Notes: a model not told the origin generated them from the letters alone. A DNA stretch of 64,000 nucleotides from Treponema socranskii subsp. buccale (GCF_024181585.1 NZ_CP054258.1:310001-374000); one strand, 5' to 3'. Positions 17,462 through 24,976 are shown, counted from the first letter of the stretch. Numbers and translations: made by a program.

Positions 17462-17558
17462 CGGATCCCTCCGAAAGTAATAGGTTGAATTTCGATCTTT
17501 GTTAAACTCGAAGGGCAGTCGAAAAAGCAATCCGCTTTTGCAACCGCCCGTCATATTA

Positions 17559-18800
17559 TTAATTATTCAGAACGGCTGCGGCGAGTTCCGCACCTTTTTT
17601 TTCAAGCGCCTGTAAATCGGCTTCGGTCGGAACGCCCTGCCATTCGTACTGTTCGAACTGTTCCCACTTGAGCGGAGCTGAAATTTCGTCGTACTCTTTT
17701 TTTGCGCCTCCCGACCAGCCCCAGCTTCCGATGCGCAGCGCTTTTTTCCCTGTGATGTGCTTGCGGTTGAAAAGATCGAGAATGTGCGCCATAGCCGGAA
17801 AGAGTTTGTATTCGTACGTCGGAGCGGCTATGACGATGCCGCGGGAACGGAGAGCGGCTGCGAGCACGTGAGAATCGTCGGTTCCGGGAACCTGCAAAAA
17901 ATCGACTTTGATAGAAGCGTCGGTCTCTTTGATGCCTCGCACAACGGCTTCCGCGCCTTTTTTCGTATTGCCGTACATGGACGAGCAGATGACGCAGATT
18001 TCTTTTTCACCCGCTCCCGTCGTATTGTACGAAGCGAAGCGTTCGTAGGCGGCAACGATCCGTTCGGGATGCGCTCTCCAAATGATGCCGTGGCTCGGCG
18101 CAATCGTTTTGATCGCAAGGTTTTCGGCGCGGAGCTTTTCGATCGCTTTTTTGACAAAGGGGCTGAAGCTTGCAACGATCGTCGCGTAGTAGCGAAGGCT
18201 TTCTTCTTCGAACGATGCGAGTTCGCTTTCGGAAAATTCGTCGTCGAATACGCGTTCTCCGGTCGTGCCGTAGCCGCCGAAAGCGTCGCAGCTGAAAAGC
18301 GTTCCCGACGCCGCATCGAACGTACACATCGTTTCAGGCCAATGCACGTTCGGGATTTCGTAAAACGCGAGCGCTTTGCCGCCGCCGAGATCGAGCACGT
18401 CGCCCGATTTTACTTCGCGGATTTTAAGAGAGGGACATCCGTCGGCCGCTTTGATAAAATTCTTTACGAGAGCCGCACCCTTTGCGGTCGCGATGATTTC
18501 GACGTCAGGGTTTTGCTTTACGAATTCGGGTAAAAATCCCGTGTGATCCGGCTCAAGGTGATTGAGGATGAGGCAGTCGATTTTTTTGCCGCCCTCGATT
18601 TCGCCGAGCTGTTTTTCCAAAAGGTCGACGGCTTCGCTCCAATCGGCGGTGAGATCGATAAGCGCGTTTTTTTCTCCGCGCACAAAATACGAATTGAGCG
18701 TCACGCCGTTCGGGATCGGCCAATAACCTTCGAACAAAGGCTGATGACGGATATCCGAATGAATGACGGAAATATACGGTGTAATTGAAACGGTACTCAT
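17559..18800 (-). CDS. fprA: Flavodiiron protein (FprA-type A flavoprotein)
   Basis: A cytoplasmic O2 or NO reductase protecting anaerobes. The N-terminal metallo-beta-lactamase-like domain keeps all diiron ligands: HLEPDHTG (81-88), the His of NVHWPE, the Asp of SCDAFGGYG and the His of PSHGIIWR. The C-terminal flavodoxin domain starts at about residue 266 (CVICSSMYGNTKKGAE). The length of 413 aa is typical and no rubredoxin domain is fused. There is no Shine-Dalgarno; a good promoter with -10 TAAAAT ends six bases before the ATG, so the mRNA may be leaderless. It supports an anaerobic or microaerophilic lifestyle. Confidence 0.95.
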   Translation of the reverse strand: MSTVSITPYISVIHSDIRHQPLFEGYWPIPNGVTLNSYFVRGEKNALIDLTADWSEAVDLLEKQLGEIEGGKKIDCLILNHLEPDHTGFLPEFVKQNPDVEIIATAKGAALVKNFIKAADGCPSLKIREVKSGDVLDLGGGKALAFYEIPNVHWPETMCTFDAASGTLFSCDAFGGYGTTGERVFDDEFSESELASFEEESLRYYATIVASFSPFVKKAIEKLRAENLAIKTIAPSHGIIWRAHPERIVAAYERFASYNTTGAGEKEICVICSSMYGNTKKGAEAVVRGIKETDASIKVDFLQVPGTDDSHVLAAALRSRGIVIAAPTYEYKLFPAMAHILDLFNRKHITGKKALRIGSWGWSGGAKKEYDEISAPLKWEQFEQYEWQGVPTEADLQALEKKGAELAAAVLNN

Positions 18801-18806
18801 ATCGCC

Positions 18807-18835
18807 ATTTTAGCAATGAAACGCTATGTAGACAA
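18807..18835 (-). promoter_or_regulatory. fprA promoter, probably leaderless
   Basis: Minus-strand TTGTCT (18830-18835), 17-bp spacer, TAAAAT (18807-18812), then six bases to the fprA ATG. Confidence 0.65.
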
Positions 18836-19011
18836 GCCGGCCGGCTGGAGCGGAGTGGAGTTGGCTGTCCGGCGCGGAGCTTTTCGCTTATTGCAAGTCA
18901 TGTACGGAACATCTCGTTCATTCGTTCACTGAAAGGCATGTGCGGCCGCCGCGCTTTGTACCGCCGACACTACGACAAAAAGAGTTCGAAGTGTCGCAAT
19001 CGGTTTCGGCG

Positions 19012-19040
19012 TTGACACATCGCGCTTTCGACTTTACTAT
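19012..19040 (+). promoter_or_regulatory. Promoter of the acyltransferase gene
   Basis: TTGACA (19012-19017), 17-bp spacer and TACTAT (19035-19040), followed by a leader of about 40 bases with an AGGAG ribosome site. It shows the ordinary leadered class in this genome. Confidence 0.65.
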
Positions 19041-19088
19041 AGCGGTAGTATCGGCCTCTGCGCCGCAATTTATAAACAGGAGACTTTC

Positions 19089-19991
19089 ATGGGAGTGCCT
19101 CTCGTAGAAAAATGTAAAAAATATTTTGCCGAACTTACCGAAGCGTCGCGCGCCGCGGCAAAGATCGATGAAGAAAACGTATATCAGGAAGCGAATCCCC
19201 TTACTCGGAAAATTATGGACGAATTGCTGTCGGAAATCATGCTGCCGGGTTCGGGAATCGTTAATATCGAAAATTTCAAAGCTTTTTACCGTGCGATAAC
19301 CGAAGAAGGCAAAAGCGGCCTCATTTTGATGGAACACTATACGAACCTCGATTTGCCCGCCATCTGTTATCTCCTCGATCATGCGGGAGAGGAGTGGGCG
19401 AGGGATTTGTCGAAGCGGATCGTCGCCGTCGCCGGCATGAAGCTCAACGAAGAAAGCCCCATCGTGCGCGCGTGGGCGGAAGGCTTTACGCGAGTGGTCA
19501 TCTATCCGACGCGCAGTCTCGATAAAGTCGCAGCGAACGCGCAGTTGGAAACGGAAATCGAAGAAGAAAAAAAGCGTGCGCGCAAAATCAATTTGGCGGC
19601 GATGCACGCTATGGACGATTGCAAAAAAAGAGGCCAGACGATACTCGTGTTTCCGAGCGGCACGCGCTACAGGCCGGGCAAGCCCGAAACGAAACGCGGC
19701 CTGCGCGAAATCGACAGCTATCTGCGCCTCTTCGACGTCATGTTGCTCGTGTCGATCAACGGCAACTGCCTCCGCATCAATCCGGAAGCGCCCGACAATA
19801 TGATGATGGATTTAATTGAAAACGATAAAATTACGCTGTCGGCGTCTCCCGTCATCGATTGCAAACAGTTTCGGCGCGACGTGCTCGCGAGTTTGCCGGA
19901 AACCGAAGAAGACGCAAAGCAAAAGATCGTCGACCGCGTCATGGCGATTTTGGAAGAGCAGCACGAAGCGGCGGAAGCGGGACGAAAGTAG
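19089..19991 (+). CDS. 1-acylglycerol-3-phosphate acyltransferase-like protein (PlsC superfamily)
   Basis: A 300-residue glycerolipid acyltransferase-fold protein. HYTNLD (83-88) is the catalytic HxxxxD block and FPSGTR (188-193) replaces the usual FPEGTR of the substrate-binding block, with R133-V and YPTR around 140 as the intermediate block. There is no clear membrane helix. The family transfers acyl groups to (lyso)phosphatidate; the exact acceptor is uncertain. AGGAG nine bases upstream fixes the start. The gene stands alone after a good promoter. Confidence 0.85.
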   Translation: MGVPLVEKCKKYFAELTEASRAAAKIDEENVYQEANPLTRKIMDELLSEIMLPGSGIVNIENFKAFYRAITEEGKSGLILMEHYTNLDLPAICYLLDHAGEEWARDLSKRIVAVAGMKLNEESPIVRAWAEGFTRVVIYPTRSLDKVAANAQLETEIEEEKKRARKINLAAMHAMDDCKKRGQTILVFPSGTRYRPGKPETKRGLREIDSYLRLFDVMLLVSINGNCLRINPEAPDNMMMDLIENDKITLSASPVIDCKQFRRDVLASLPETEEDAKQKIVDRVMAILEEQHEAAEAGRK

Positions 19992-20142
19992 CGCTGCATT
20001 GCACGCGTGCGTCTGCGGCAAACCGAAATCGATATGCCTGTGAGTATGGCGTACGCGAGTGTTCGTAAAGTGCGGTGCACACGTGTGCGAAAGTTGCGTG
20101 CAGGCAGGGGAAAGGGAAGCGGCCGGCGATACCTCTGATATA

Positions 20143-20736
20143 TTAATTAAGCCTAAAAGAATAATTCGGAAATTCCATCTTATGTAAACAATTGATAAAA
20201 TCTTTTATGTATTTATTATTATCTTTGTGCGTGTCTTCTATGCAATCGATATACATTTCAATAAATACATTTTTTTCTTCACATTTCATGTATGCGATTT
20301 GTTGATAATGACCGTGTCCTTCTTTTTTCTTTAAGTCGTATAATTTATATTGCCATTTATTCAATTGAGTCGAATACTCGGCCGAACCGATTTTTGTTAA
20401 TTTATAATCGGGCAGATAGTCGTTTAGATTTTTAATCATATCCGATTCGAATTTTTCCAATGTAAAATCTTTCGGCGGAAAATACAGCTTTACATTTATA
20501 TACACGGGAGTTTCATTCATACCGTATTCTTTTATAAAAAATACTCCGTTAATGCCGTATCGTGCTGCGGCGTTCATATCTACCATCCAATAATTCGGAA
20601 GAGGAATACTTAATAAAAAATTATCGCCGTATATTGAGAATGCCAGCAGTTCTTCATCTTTGTCTTTTGCCGAAATTGATATTGCGATTTGTAAAAGCAC
20701 TGATACCAAAATAAAAATTCGATTTATTTTCTTCAT
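20143..20736 (-). CDS. Secreted hypothetical protein
   Basis: A 197-residue protein with signal peptide MKKINRIFILVSVLLQIAIS then ISAKDKD. The mature part has the alternating pattern of a PsbP/lipoprotein-like alpha-beta sandwich (FLLSIPLPNYWMVDMN; PVYINVKLYFPP; ...CLHKMEF), suggesting a small binding domain, but no family can be named. GGGGG seven bases upstream fixes the start. It lies 11 bp after the DUF2442 gene in AT-rich DNA, so it may belong to the same acquired block. Confidence 0.65.
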   Translation of the reverse strand: MKKINRIFILVSVLLQIAISISAKDKDEELLAFSIYGDNFLLSIPLPNYWMVDMNAAARYGINGVFFIKEYGMNETPVYINVKLYFPPKDFTLEKFESDMIKNLNDYLPDYKLTKIGSAEYSTQLNKWQYKLYDLKKKEGHGHYQQIAYMKCEEKNVFIEMYIDCIEDTHKDNNKYIKDFINCLHKMEFPNYSFRLN

Positions 20737-20747
20737 TTATTCCCCCT

Positions 20748-21062
20748 TTATGTTTTTTTCATTTGTGCATCGGTTACCTCCGGACATTCCTCAGTAACTA
20801 CGGGTTTAGCTGAATTTATGATTTTCCCATACTCGTAAATAGAATCACTTGCTAAATCAATTCTATCATTCCAATATACACAAGTACGGCTTTCATCAAG
20901 CGCGAATTGTTTCCATAAACCTTTTATTGATATTAAGTCCTTAAAGTCAGGAATCTGATTTATATCTTCATTAACATCGTAAAGGACACGCCTTCCATCA
21001 TCAAAGAGAACTTCTAATTTATAGTCATTTCTATCAATAATTGATTTAATTCTTGGAATCAT
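20748..21062 (-). CDS. DUF2442-domain protein
   Basis: A 104-residue cytoplasmic protein matching DUF2442: YKLEVLFDDGRRVLYDVNE, then LISIKGLWKQFALDESRTCVYW and NDRIDLASDSIYEYG. DUF2442 genes usually follow a DUF4160 gene, as here with a 3-bp gap, and the pair has been proposed to be toxin-antitoxin-like. GGAG seven bases upstream supports the start. Part of the AT-rich accessory block. Function of the pair is not proven. Confidence 0.85.
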   Translation of the reverse strand: MIPRIKSIIDRNDYKLEVLFDDGRRVLYDVNEDINQIPDFKDLISIKGLWKQFALDESRTCVYWNDRIDLASDSIYEYGKIINSAKPVVTEECPEVTDAQMKKT

Positions 21063-21065
21063 ATT

Positions 21066-21320
21066 CTACTCCAATGGAGCTAATTTCACGATAGTTTGAG
21101 TATCCCACATTTTTTGAAGTTCTTTATCATGTATGCTTAACCATTCTTTAACTAAGTTTTGAGCTTTTGATGGTAAATCGCCGTTTGTCATTTTATGTGT
21201 TTTCAAATCAAAAACACCGACATATTCACCATACAAAGCATGGATATGAGATGGTTCATGTTCCTTCAGTTTGAAGAACATCTTTATGACAATCCCATAA
21301 AATCGTGAAATCTCCGGCAT
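21066..21320 (-). CDS. DUF4160-domain protein
   Basis: An 84-residue protein with the DUF4160 core MPEISRFYGIVIKMFF, HEPSHIHALYGEYVGVFDL and VKEWLSIHDKELQKMW. The conserved EPSHIHAxYG block, rich in His, is typical. It is first in a two-gene unit with DUF2442, probably a TA-like module. GAGG seven bases upstream supports the start. It lies about 80 bp past the attC-like site that follows hicB. Confidence 0.85.
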   Translation of the reverse strand: MPEISRFYGIVIKMFFKLKEHEPSHIHALYGEYVGVFDLKTHKMTNGDLPSKAQNLVKEWLSIHDKELQKMWDTQTIVKLAPLE

Positions 21321-21397
21321 TTTAAACCTCTACTGCTTATACTATAAGCGATTTTTACCTATAAAGCAACATTTTAAAATATTATTTCGTGTTTTTT

Positions 21398-21454
21398 GAT
21401 TACTCCCCATAGCCGGCATCGCATAGCAATATCAGGTTGAAGCGGGTGTTAGGT
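21398..21454 (-). other. Integron attC-like site after hicB
   Basis: Read on the minus strand, the site starts with ACCTAAC, an exact match to the integron R'' box RYYYAAC, directly after the hicB stop codon. It continues ACCCGCTTCAACC, has a central GCTATGCGATGC, and ends in a degenerate complement (GGCTATGGGGAGTAATC) of the first arm. The imperfect palindrome, size (57 bp) and position after the gene fit an attC recombination site. The distal R' box is eroded. Confidence 0.6.
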
Positions 21455-21478
21455 TTACCAAATAGTTTTTACATCATA
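21454..21478. repeat. 25-nt direct repeat, copy 1 (3' end of hicB)
   Basis: These 25 bases are identical to 22899-22923 at the 3' end of vapC and encode the last seven codons and stop of both genes. The repeat abuts the attC-like site here and is separated from the other attC-like site by nine bases. Confidence 0.85.
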
Positions 21479-21829
21479 TGACATCTTTAGTGATTCACGT
21501 ATTACTTCTTGCTCGACTGCTTTTTGTATGAATTGATTTAATGATATACCTTGCATTACCGATAACAGTTTCGCCTTTTTATGCAACTCCGGCGCAATAC
21601 GAACATTAAAACTGCCTTTGTATGATTTCTCTATTCTTTTACCGCTCGCTTTACATAAAATTATGTAATCATTTACAGCTTCTTCAAAGGCTTGTTTCAA
21701 TTCACTGACCGTATTTCCTTCAAAAGACACCAGATCGTCAATGCCTTCTATTTTTCCGAAAAAGATTTCATCAGCGGCATTGAAATGAACGGAACCTATA
21801 AAATCTTTATACTGTAAGATATCTTTCAT
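21455..21829 (-). CDS. hicB: Type II antitoxin, HicB family
   Basis: A 124-residue antitoxin with the HicB partial RNase H-like fold (FIGSVHFNAADEIFFGKIEGIDDLVSFEGNTVSELKQAFEEAVNDY) and a C-terminal ribbon-helix-helix (GSFNVRIAPELHKKAKLLSVMQGISLNQFIQKAVEQEV) for operator binding. Its start overlaps the hicA stop (ATGA). The last seven residues YDVKTIW are identical to those of VapC 1.4 kb away, encoded by a 25-nt repeat that touches the attC-like site, so the 3' end may have been exchanged. Stop is immediately followed by the attC R'' box. Confidence 0.92.
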   Translation of the reverse strand: MKDILQYKDFIGSVHFNAADEIFFGKIEGIDDLVSFEGNTVSELKQAFEEAVNDYIILCKASGKRIEKSYKGSFNVRIAPELHKKAKLLSVMQGISLNQFIQKAVEQEVIRESLKMSYDVKTIW

Positions 21830-22083
21830 ATTAATCCTCTTGTTGTCAGTTCTTCTACAAGTTGCTCTATTTGGTATTGTTTTAATACATTTTTAGGATG
21901 CGGTTTATGAAGCCGAATAATGTGCCCCGTTTTTTCATTAAAAAACGCTACTCGAGAACCTGACGTTTTCCCACTTTGACTTTCTTTATAGCCCAGTTTT
22001 CCTAATAATTTCCTTAATTCATCATATGTAAAATCAACCGGTTTATTTAAAAGCCTTTTTATAAGTTTTTCTTTTTGGCTCAT
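21826..22083 (-). CDS. hicA: Type II toxin, HicA family
   Basis: An 85-residue mRNA interferase with the double-stranded RNA-binding-like HicA fold: TYDELRKLLGKLGYKESQSGKTSGSRVAFF, then IIRLHKPHPKNVLKQYQIEQLVEEL. It belongs to the SGSRV branch, where Arg replaces the catalytic His of the GSHH form, with the later LHKPHP His pair conserved. It precedes hicB with a four-base overlap, so the order toxin-antitoxin is standard for HicAB. No good ribosome site is visible upstream. Confidence 0.92.
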   Translation of the reverse strand: MSQKEKLIKRLLNKPVDFTYDELRKLLGKLGYKESQSGKTSGSRVAFFNEKTGHIIRLHKPHPKNVLKQYQIEQLVEELTTRGLI

Positions 22084-22105
22084 ATCTAATAATACTGCAC
22101 ATATG

Positions 22106-22327
22106 TTATAATTGCAACTGTTTTTTGGTTGTAATTATAAGCTGCTGTAGTAATCCTCTTTTTTTTCGACAGCGCGCCACGATTTCAGGTACTAAACGGT
22201 GCTGTATATTAATCTTTCTTAAATATTTTCCCGTCTTTTCATAAGGCAGAGGGCTTTGAAAAGGATTATTTCTTATAACTTCAATCAAGTCTTTTAGTGT
22301 CTGTGTTGAATTTATTAAATCAATATT
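22106..22327 (-). pseudogene. Truncated YoeB/Txe-like toxin remnant
   Basis: About 74 codons resemble the C-terminal half of YoeB/Txe RNases: LKDLIEVIRNNPFQSP then YLRKINIQHRLVPEIV, compared with the family pattern LI..I..NPF.G...SRRIN..HRLVY. There is no start codon after the upstream stop at 22328-22330, and the C-terminal active-site segment is lost into unrelated codons. No antitoxin gene is left. It is a decayed cassette gene in the TA block. Confidence 0.6.
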
Positions 22328-22338
22328 TTAAAAATATG

Positions 22339-22674
22339 TTAATTTATTTTTCTAATAATTAACTCAACTAATAAAGTTAATAAGCTACCAATGATAACTG
22401 ACAGCAAAGATAAAACAATACTATCTTTCTGCCTAACAAAAAAATTCCTACAATTTCTATATGAAATCGAATTTCACTTATATATATTTCAAATTTTTCG
22501 ACTTTTTTCTGAAAATTTTTCTATTTCTTCTCTATTCTCTAGCTCAAAATTATTTATTGTTATTTTATATTTAAATCCGTTCTCTTGAATTATATCTGGT
22601 AAATCATTAATTTCATCTAAATATAACTTTGAGTATTTATAATATTTTAAATCCCTTGAATTTTGCTTTATCAT
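22339..22674 (-). pseudogene. Frameshifted membrane-anchored hypothetical gene
   Basis: The first 61 codons (MIKQNSRDLKYYKYSKLY...) end in a frameshift at an A-run near 22490; the reading then continues in another frame (KVEKFEIYISEIRFHIEIVGIF) and, after a second shift near 22430, as a clear membrane helix IVLSLLSVIIGSLLTLLVEL before a stop. The continuous coding pattern across frames indicates a broken gene for a small C-tail-anchored protein of about 110 residues. Its AT content matches the accessory block. Family unknown. Confidence 0.5.
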
Positions 22675-22831
22675 AATTATTTCCGAGAGTCTTCTAAATT
22701 GTACATATAATATTTTTTACCTTTTTCTCTTTATATCATAAAGAAATACTACTTTTCTATCTAGACTGATACAAAACAAAAAAATAAATTTTTCAAGCAT
22801 AATAATGAAAAAGTTACCCACCGGGCAACCG

Positions 22832-22890
22832 GTATAACATTCGCTTAAACGCATCGCATAGCAAACGTCAGGTTGAAGCGGGTGTTAGTT
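22832..22890 (-). other. Integron attC-like site after vapC
   Basis: Read on the minus strand, a 59-bp imperfect palindrome starts AACTAACACCCGCTTCAAC and ends GTTTAAGCGAATGTTATAC, i.e. R''-like, L'', a central GCTATGCGATGC, L' (GTTTAAGC) and R'-like (GTTRRRY form with one mismatch). The arms are complementary at 13 of 17 positions. It begins nine bases after the vapC stop and shares about 35 bases with the site after hicB. Confidence 0.65.
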
Positions 22891-22898
22891 TCATATCT

Positions 22899-22923
22899 TT
22901 TACCAAATAGTTTTTACATCATA
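22899..22923. repeat. 25-nt direct repeat, copy 2 (3' end of vapC)
   Basis: Identical to 21454-21478; it encodes the C-terminal YDVKTIW and stop codon of VapC, the same end as HicB. Confidence 0.85.
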
Positions 22924-23289
22924 CAACGAAATATTTCCGTCCGTAGTTACGATTGTTAAATCATTTTCAAGTGCTTGTGAGATTAGAATTCTGTCAAATG
23001 GATCATTATGTCTTACATTATCTTGAAACGGCAAATTTCTAATCCTGTTGAAATCATCAAGTGTAATCGGAAGTTTTCTAAATCCTGCTCGTCTACACAT
23101 CTCATCTATTTCATATACAGTATGAGTAAATTCCAATTTTTTCTTGCTTTGTTTTATTGAAATCTCCCAAAATGAGGCATAACTGTAAAAACAAACATTA
23201 GAGTCAATTATATCTTTAGCACTTTTCGACAATCGATCATTCCCGAATAAATACCAAAGAATTGTATGCGTGTCGAGCAAATACTTCAT
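22900..23289 (-). CDS. vapC: PIN-domain toxin, VapC family
   Basis: A 129-residue PIN ribonuclease. The acidic active-site residues are visible in LLDTHTILW (Asp6), WEISIK (Glu43), NDPFDRILISQAL (Asp97) and TTD near 117. It is the toxin of the module with the upstream 70-residue antitoxin gene, whose stop overlaps its ATG (TAATG). The gene ends in the same seven codons as hicB, followed by an attC-like site, as for an integron cassette. Confidence 0.92.
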   Translation of the reverse strand: MKYLLDTHTILWYLFGNDRLSKSAKDIIDSNVCFYSYASFWEISIKQSKKKLEFTHTVYEIDEMCRRAGFRKLPITLDDFNRIRNLPFQDNVRHNDPFDRILISQALENDLTIVTTDGNISLYDVKTIW

Positions 23290-23501
23290 TACACATATTC
23301 CGAAAAATCTTCGAGAGGGTCATCAAAATCCGGAGACATATAAAAAGGCTCATTTTTCCAAACGCCAAAAAGAGATTTTTTTTCGGAAACAGAATCGTCC
23401 TCAGGGAATTTCAATTTTATCAAGCGGATAAAATCAACAACCTCACTTATTGCAGCAGGAGGAAGCGTTGCGATTTCTTTTTCTAAAGCTGTATAAGGCA
23501 T
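23289..23501 (-). CDS. VapB-type antitoxin (DUF2281-like)
   Basis: A 70-residue protein: an N-terminal helical segment (MPYTALEKEIATLPPAAISEVVDFIRLIKLK) similar to DUF2281-type antitoxins and an acidic C-terminus (YMSPDFDDPLEDFSEYV) suited to wrap the toxin. It precedes vapC with a one-base overlap. The ATG at 23501 has GGGAGG five bases upstream; another in-frame ATG at 23513 has no ribosome site. It is the promoter-proximal gene of the pair. Confidence 0.85.
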   Translation of the reverse strand: MPYTALEKEIATLPPAAISEVVDFIRLIKLKFPEDDSVSEKKSLFGVWKNEPFYMSPDFDDPLEDFSEYV

Positions 23502-23843
23502 ATGACCTCCCATACAATTCTATTATATTATACATTCATAAAATTTTCCAGATCTTATCGGTGTAAGAAAATAGCGGGCTTGACCTGCCGTACAAAAGTA
23601 CCATGTTATCTAATTGTTCTTAATTCTCGGGCGAAGCCTCATGTAAAACAAGCCCGCTTCTTCTTCCGAAACAGCCCATTTTTTATTTTTACTTTCCTAA
23701 AAGCGGATCGGTGCATCGAAAAAAATGCCCGTATATTCATAAAAAAGATACCCCGCCTTTTATCCGGCGGGGTTATTTATTTTACACAAGGTCGGTGGAG
23801 TCCCCTTTCCTCAAGCATACTGCGGGGTACGGGGCCTCTGTCT
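23502..23843. other. Intergenic region between vapB and the repeat lipoprotein gene
   Basis: No gene is seen. It contains a 10-bp inverted repeat AGCGGGCTTG (23573-23582) / CAAGCCCGCT (23649-23658) 66 bases apart, possibly another eroded recombination site or terminator of antisense transcription, and the terminator at 23741-23772. It marks the right edge of the AT-rich block. Confidence 0.5.
23741..23772 (-). terminator. Terminator of the repeat lipoprotein gene
   Basis: On the minus strand a 7-bp stem CCCCGCC / GGCGGGG with an 8-base loop is followed by TATCTTTTTT. It lies about 70 bp past the stop at 23844. Confidence 0.75.
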
Positions 23844-24818
23844 CTACTGCCGGAGCGCTGTATCCGTACTGACGATAACGGTGCCGTGCTTTCCTGCCGC
23901 TATCCACGCGGTGCCGTTACAGGCGACGCCGTATAGGTCGTTTTCCGTTCCGCTCGGCTTCGTCGCCCACGTATTGCCGTTGTCCGTACTGACGATGACG
24001 ATGCCGTTCTCGCCTACCGCTACCCACGTGGTACCCTTACAGGCGACAGAGAACAGTTTTTTTCCCGTACCGCTCGACTTTGTCGCCCACGTATTGCCGT
24101 TGTCCGTGCTGACGATAACGGTGCCCTTATCGCCCACCGCTACCCACGTGGTACCGTTACAGGCGACGCCGAGCAGGTAGTCCGTCGTACCGCTCGACTT
24201 TGTCGTCCACTTCTCGCCGTTGTCCGTACTGGCGATGACGGAGCCATCCTGTCCTACCGCTATCCACGTGCTATCGTTATAAGCGACGCCTTCCCGTATG
24301 TGATAATTAACCTTGTTCTTGTTATTCCAGTTAGCACCGTTGTCCGTACTGACTAATATGACACCGCTGGTTCCTACCGCTATCCACGTGTTACCCTTAC
24401 AGGCGACACCCTTGCAATTCTGCTCCGTGCTTTCACCGATCGTCGTTTTTTCCGTCCACGTTTTGCCGTCGTCCTGGCTGGCGGTGACGGTGTAGCCTGC
24501 GCCCGACGCTACCCACGCGGTACCGTTATAAACAACATCGCACAGCCATTTTTTCGTATCTTTCTTCTTTTTCATCCACGTGTCGCCGTTATTCGTACTG
24601 ACGATGACGTCCTCGCCCAGTCCTACCGCCATCCACGTGTTACCCTTACAGGCGATGCCGCGTAGGTCCTCCGTCGTCCCGCTCTCCTTACTTACCCAGC
24701 CGCTTGTTACAGTGCCTGTGTCATCGTGATGGATGTTGCCGCATGAAATGATGTTGACGAGTACAAACAGACTCATCAGACCGCCTGAAATCTTTGTCCA
24801 CAGTTGTTTTCTTTGCAT
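23844..24818 (-). CDS. Lipoprotein with about seven Ycf48/BNR-like beta-propeller repeats
   Basis: A 324-residue exported protein. The signal peptide ends in VNIISC, a spirochaete-style lipobox, so it should be lipidated. The mature part is about seven repeats of roughly 40 residues with the pattern GVACKGxTWVAVGxxGxVIVSTDNGxTWxxKSSGT, like BNR/Ycf48 propeller blades. The repeats are also alike in DNA (about 120-bp period), so copy number may vary by slippage. The last repeat is cut short after VSTD. GGAGG four bases before ATG 24818 fixes the start. Surface or periplasmic; ligand unknown. Confidence 0.8.
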   Translation of the reverse strand: MQRKQLWTKISGGLMSLFVLVNIISCGNIHHDDTGTVTSGWVSKESGTTEDLRGIACKGNTWMAVGLGEDVIVSTNNGDTWMKKKKDTKKWLCDVVYNGTAWVASGAGYTVTASQDDGKTWTEKTTIGESTEQNCKGVACKGNTWIAVGTSGVILVSTDNGANWNNKNKVNYHIREGVAYNDSTWIAVGQDGSVIASTDNGEKWTTKSSGTTDYLLGVACNGTTWVAVGDKGTVIVSTDNGNTWATKSSGTGKKLFSVACKGTTWVAVGENGIVIVSTDNGNTWATKPSGTENDLYGVACNGTAWIAAGKHGTVIVSTDTALRQ

Positions 24819-24976
24819 AAAACCTCCGTTCTTTCCGTACATAACCGATTTTATACCGGCGGCGCGTGGCAGCCGAAATCGCCTGTCGATCGCCCGTCGG
24901 TCGTTAAAGAAAATCAATTTTTATGTCCGCTATTTAAACAACTTCCGAAGAAGACAGATACAGGATGCAGAGAACG

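Noticed and set aside
20001-20088. Palindromes GCACGCGTGC and GCACACGTGTGC after the acyltransferase gene
   Set aside because: Short, GC-rich and without context; could be chance or restriction sites.
24180-24500. Open frames antisense to the repeat lipoprotein
   Set aside because: Their repeats mirror those of the true gene, which has a signal peptide, lipobox and ribosome site.
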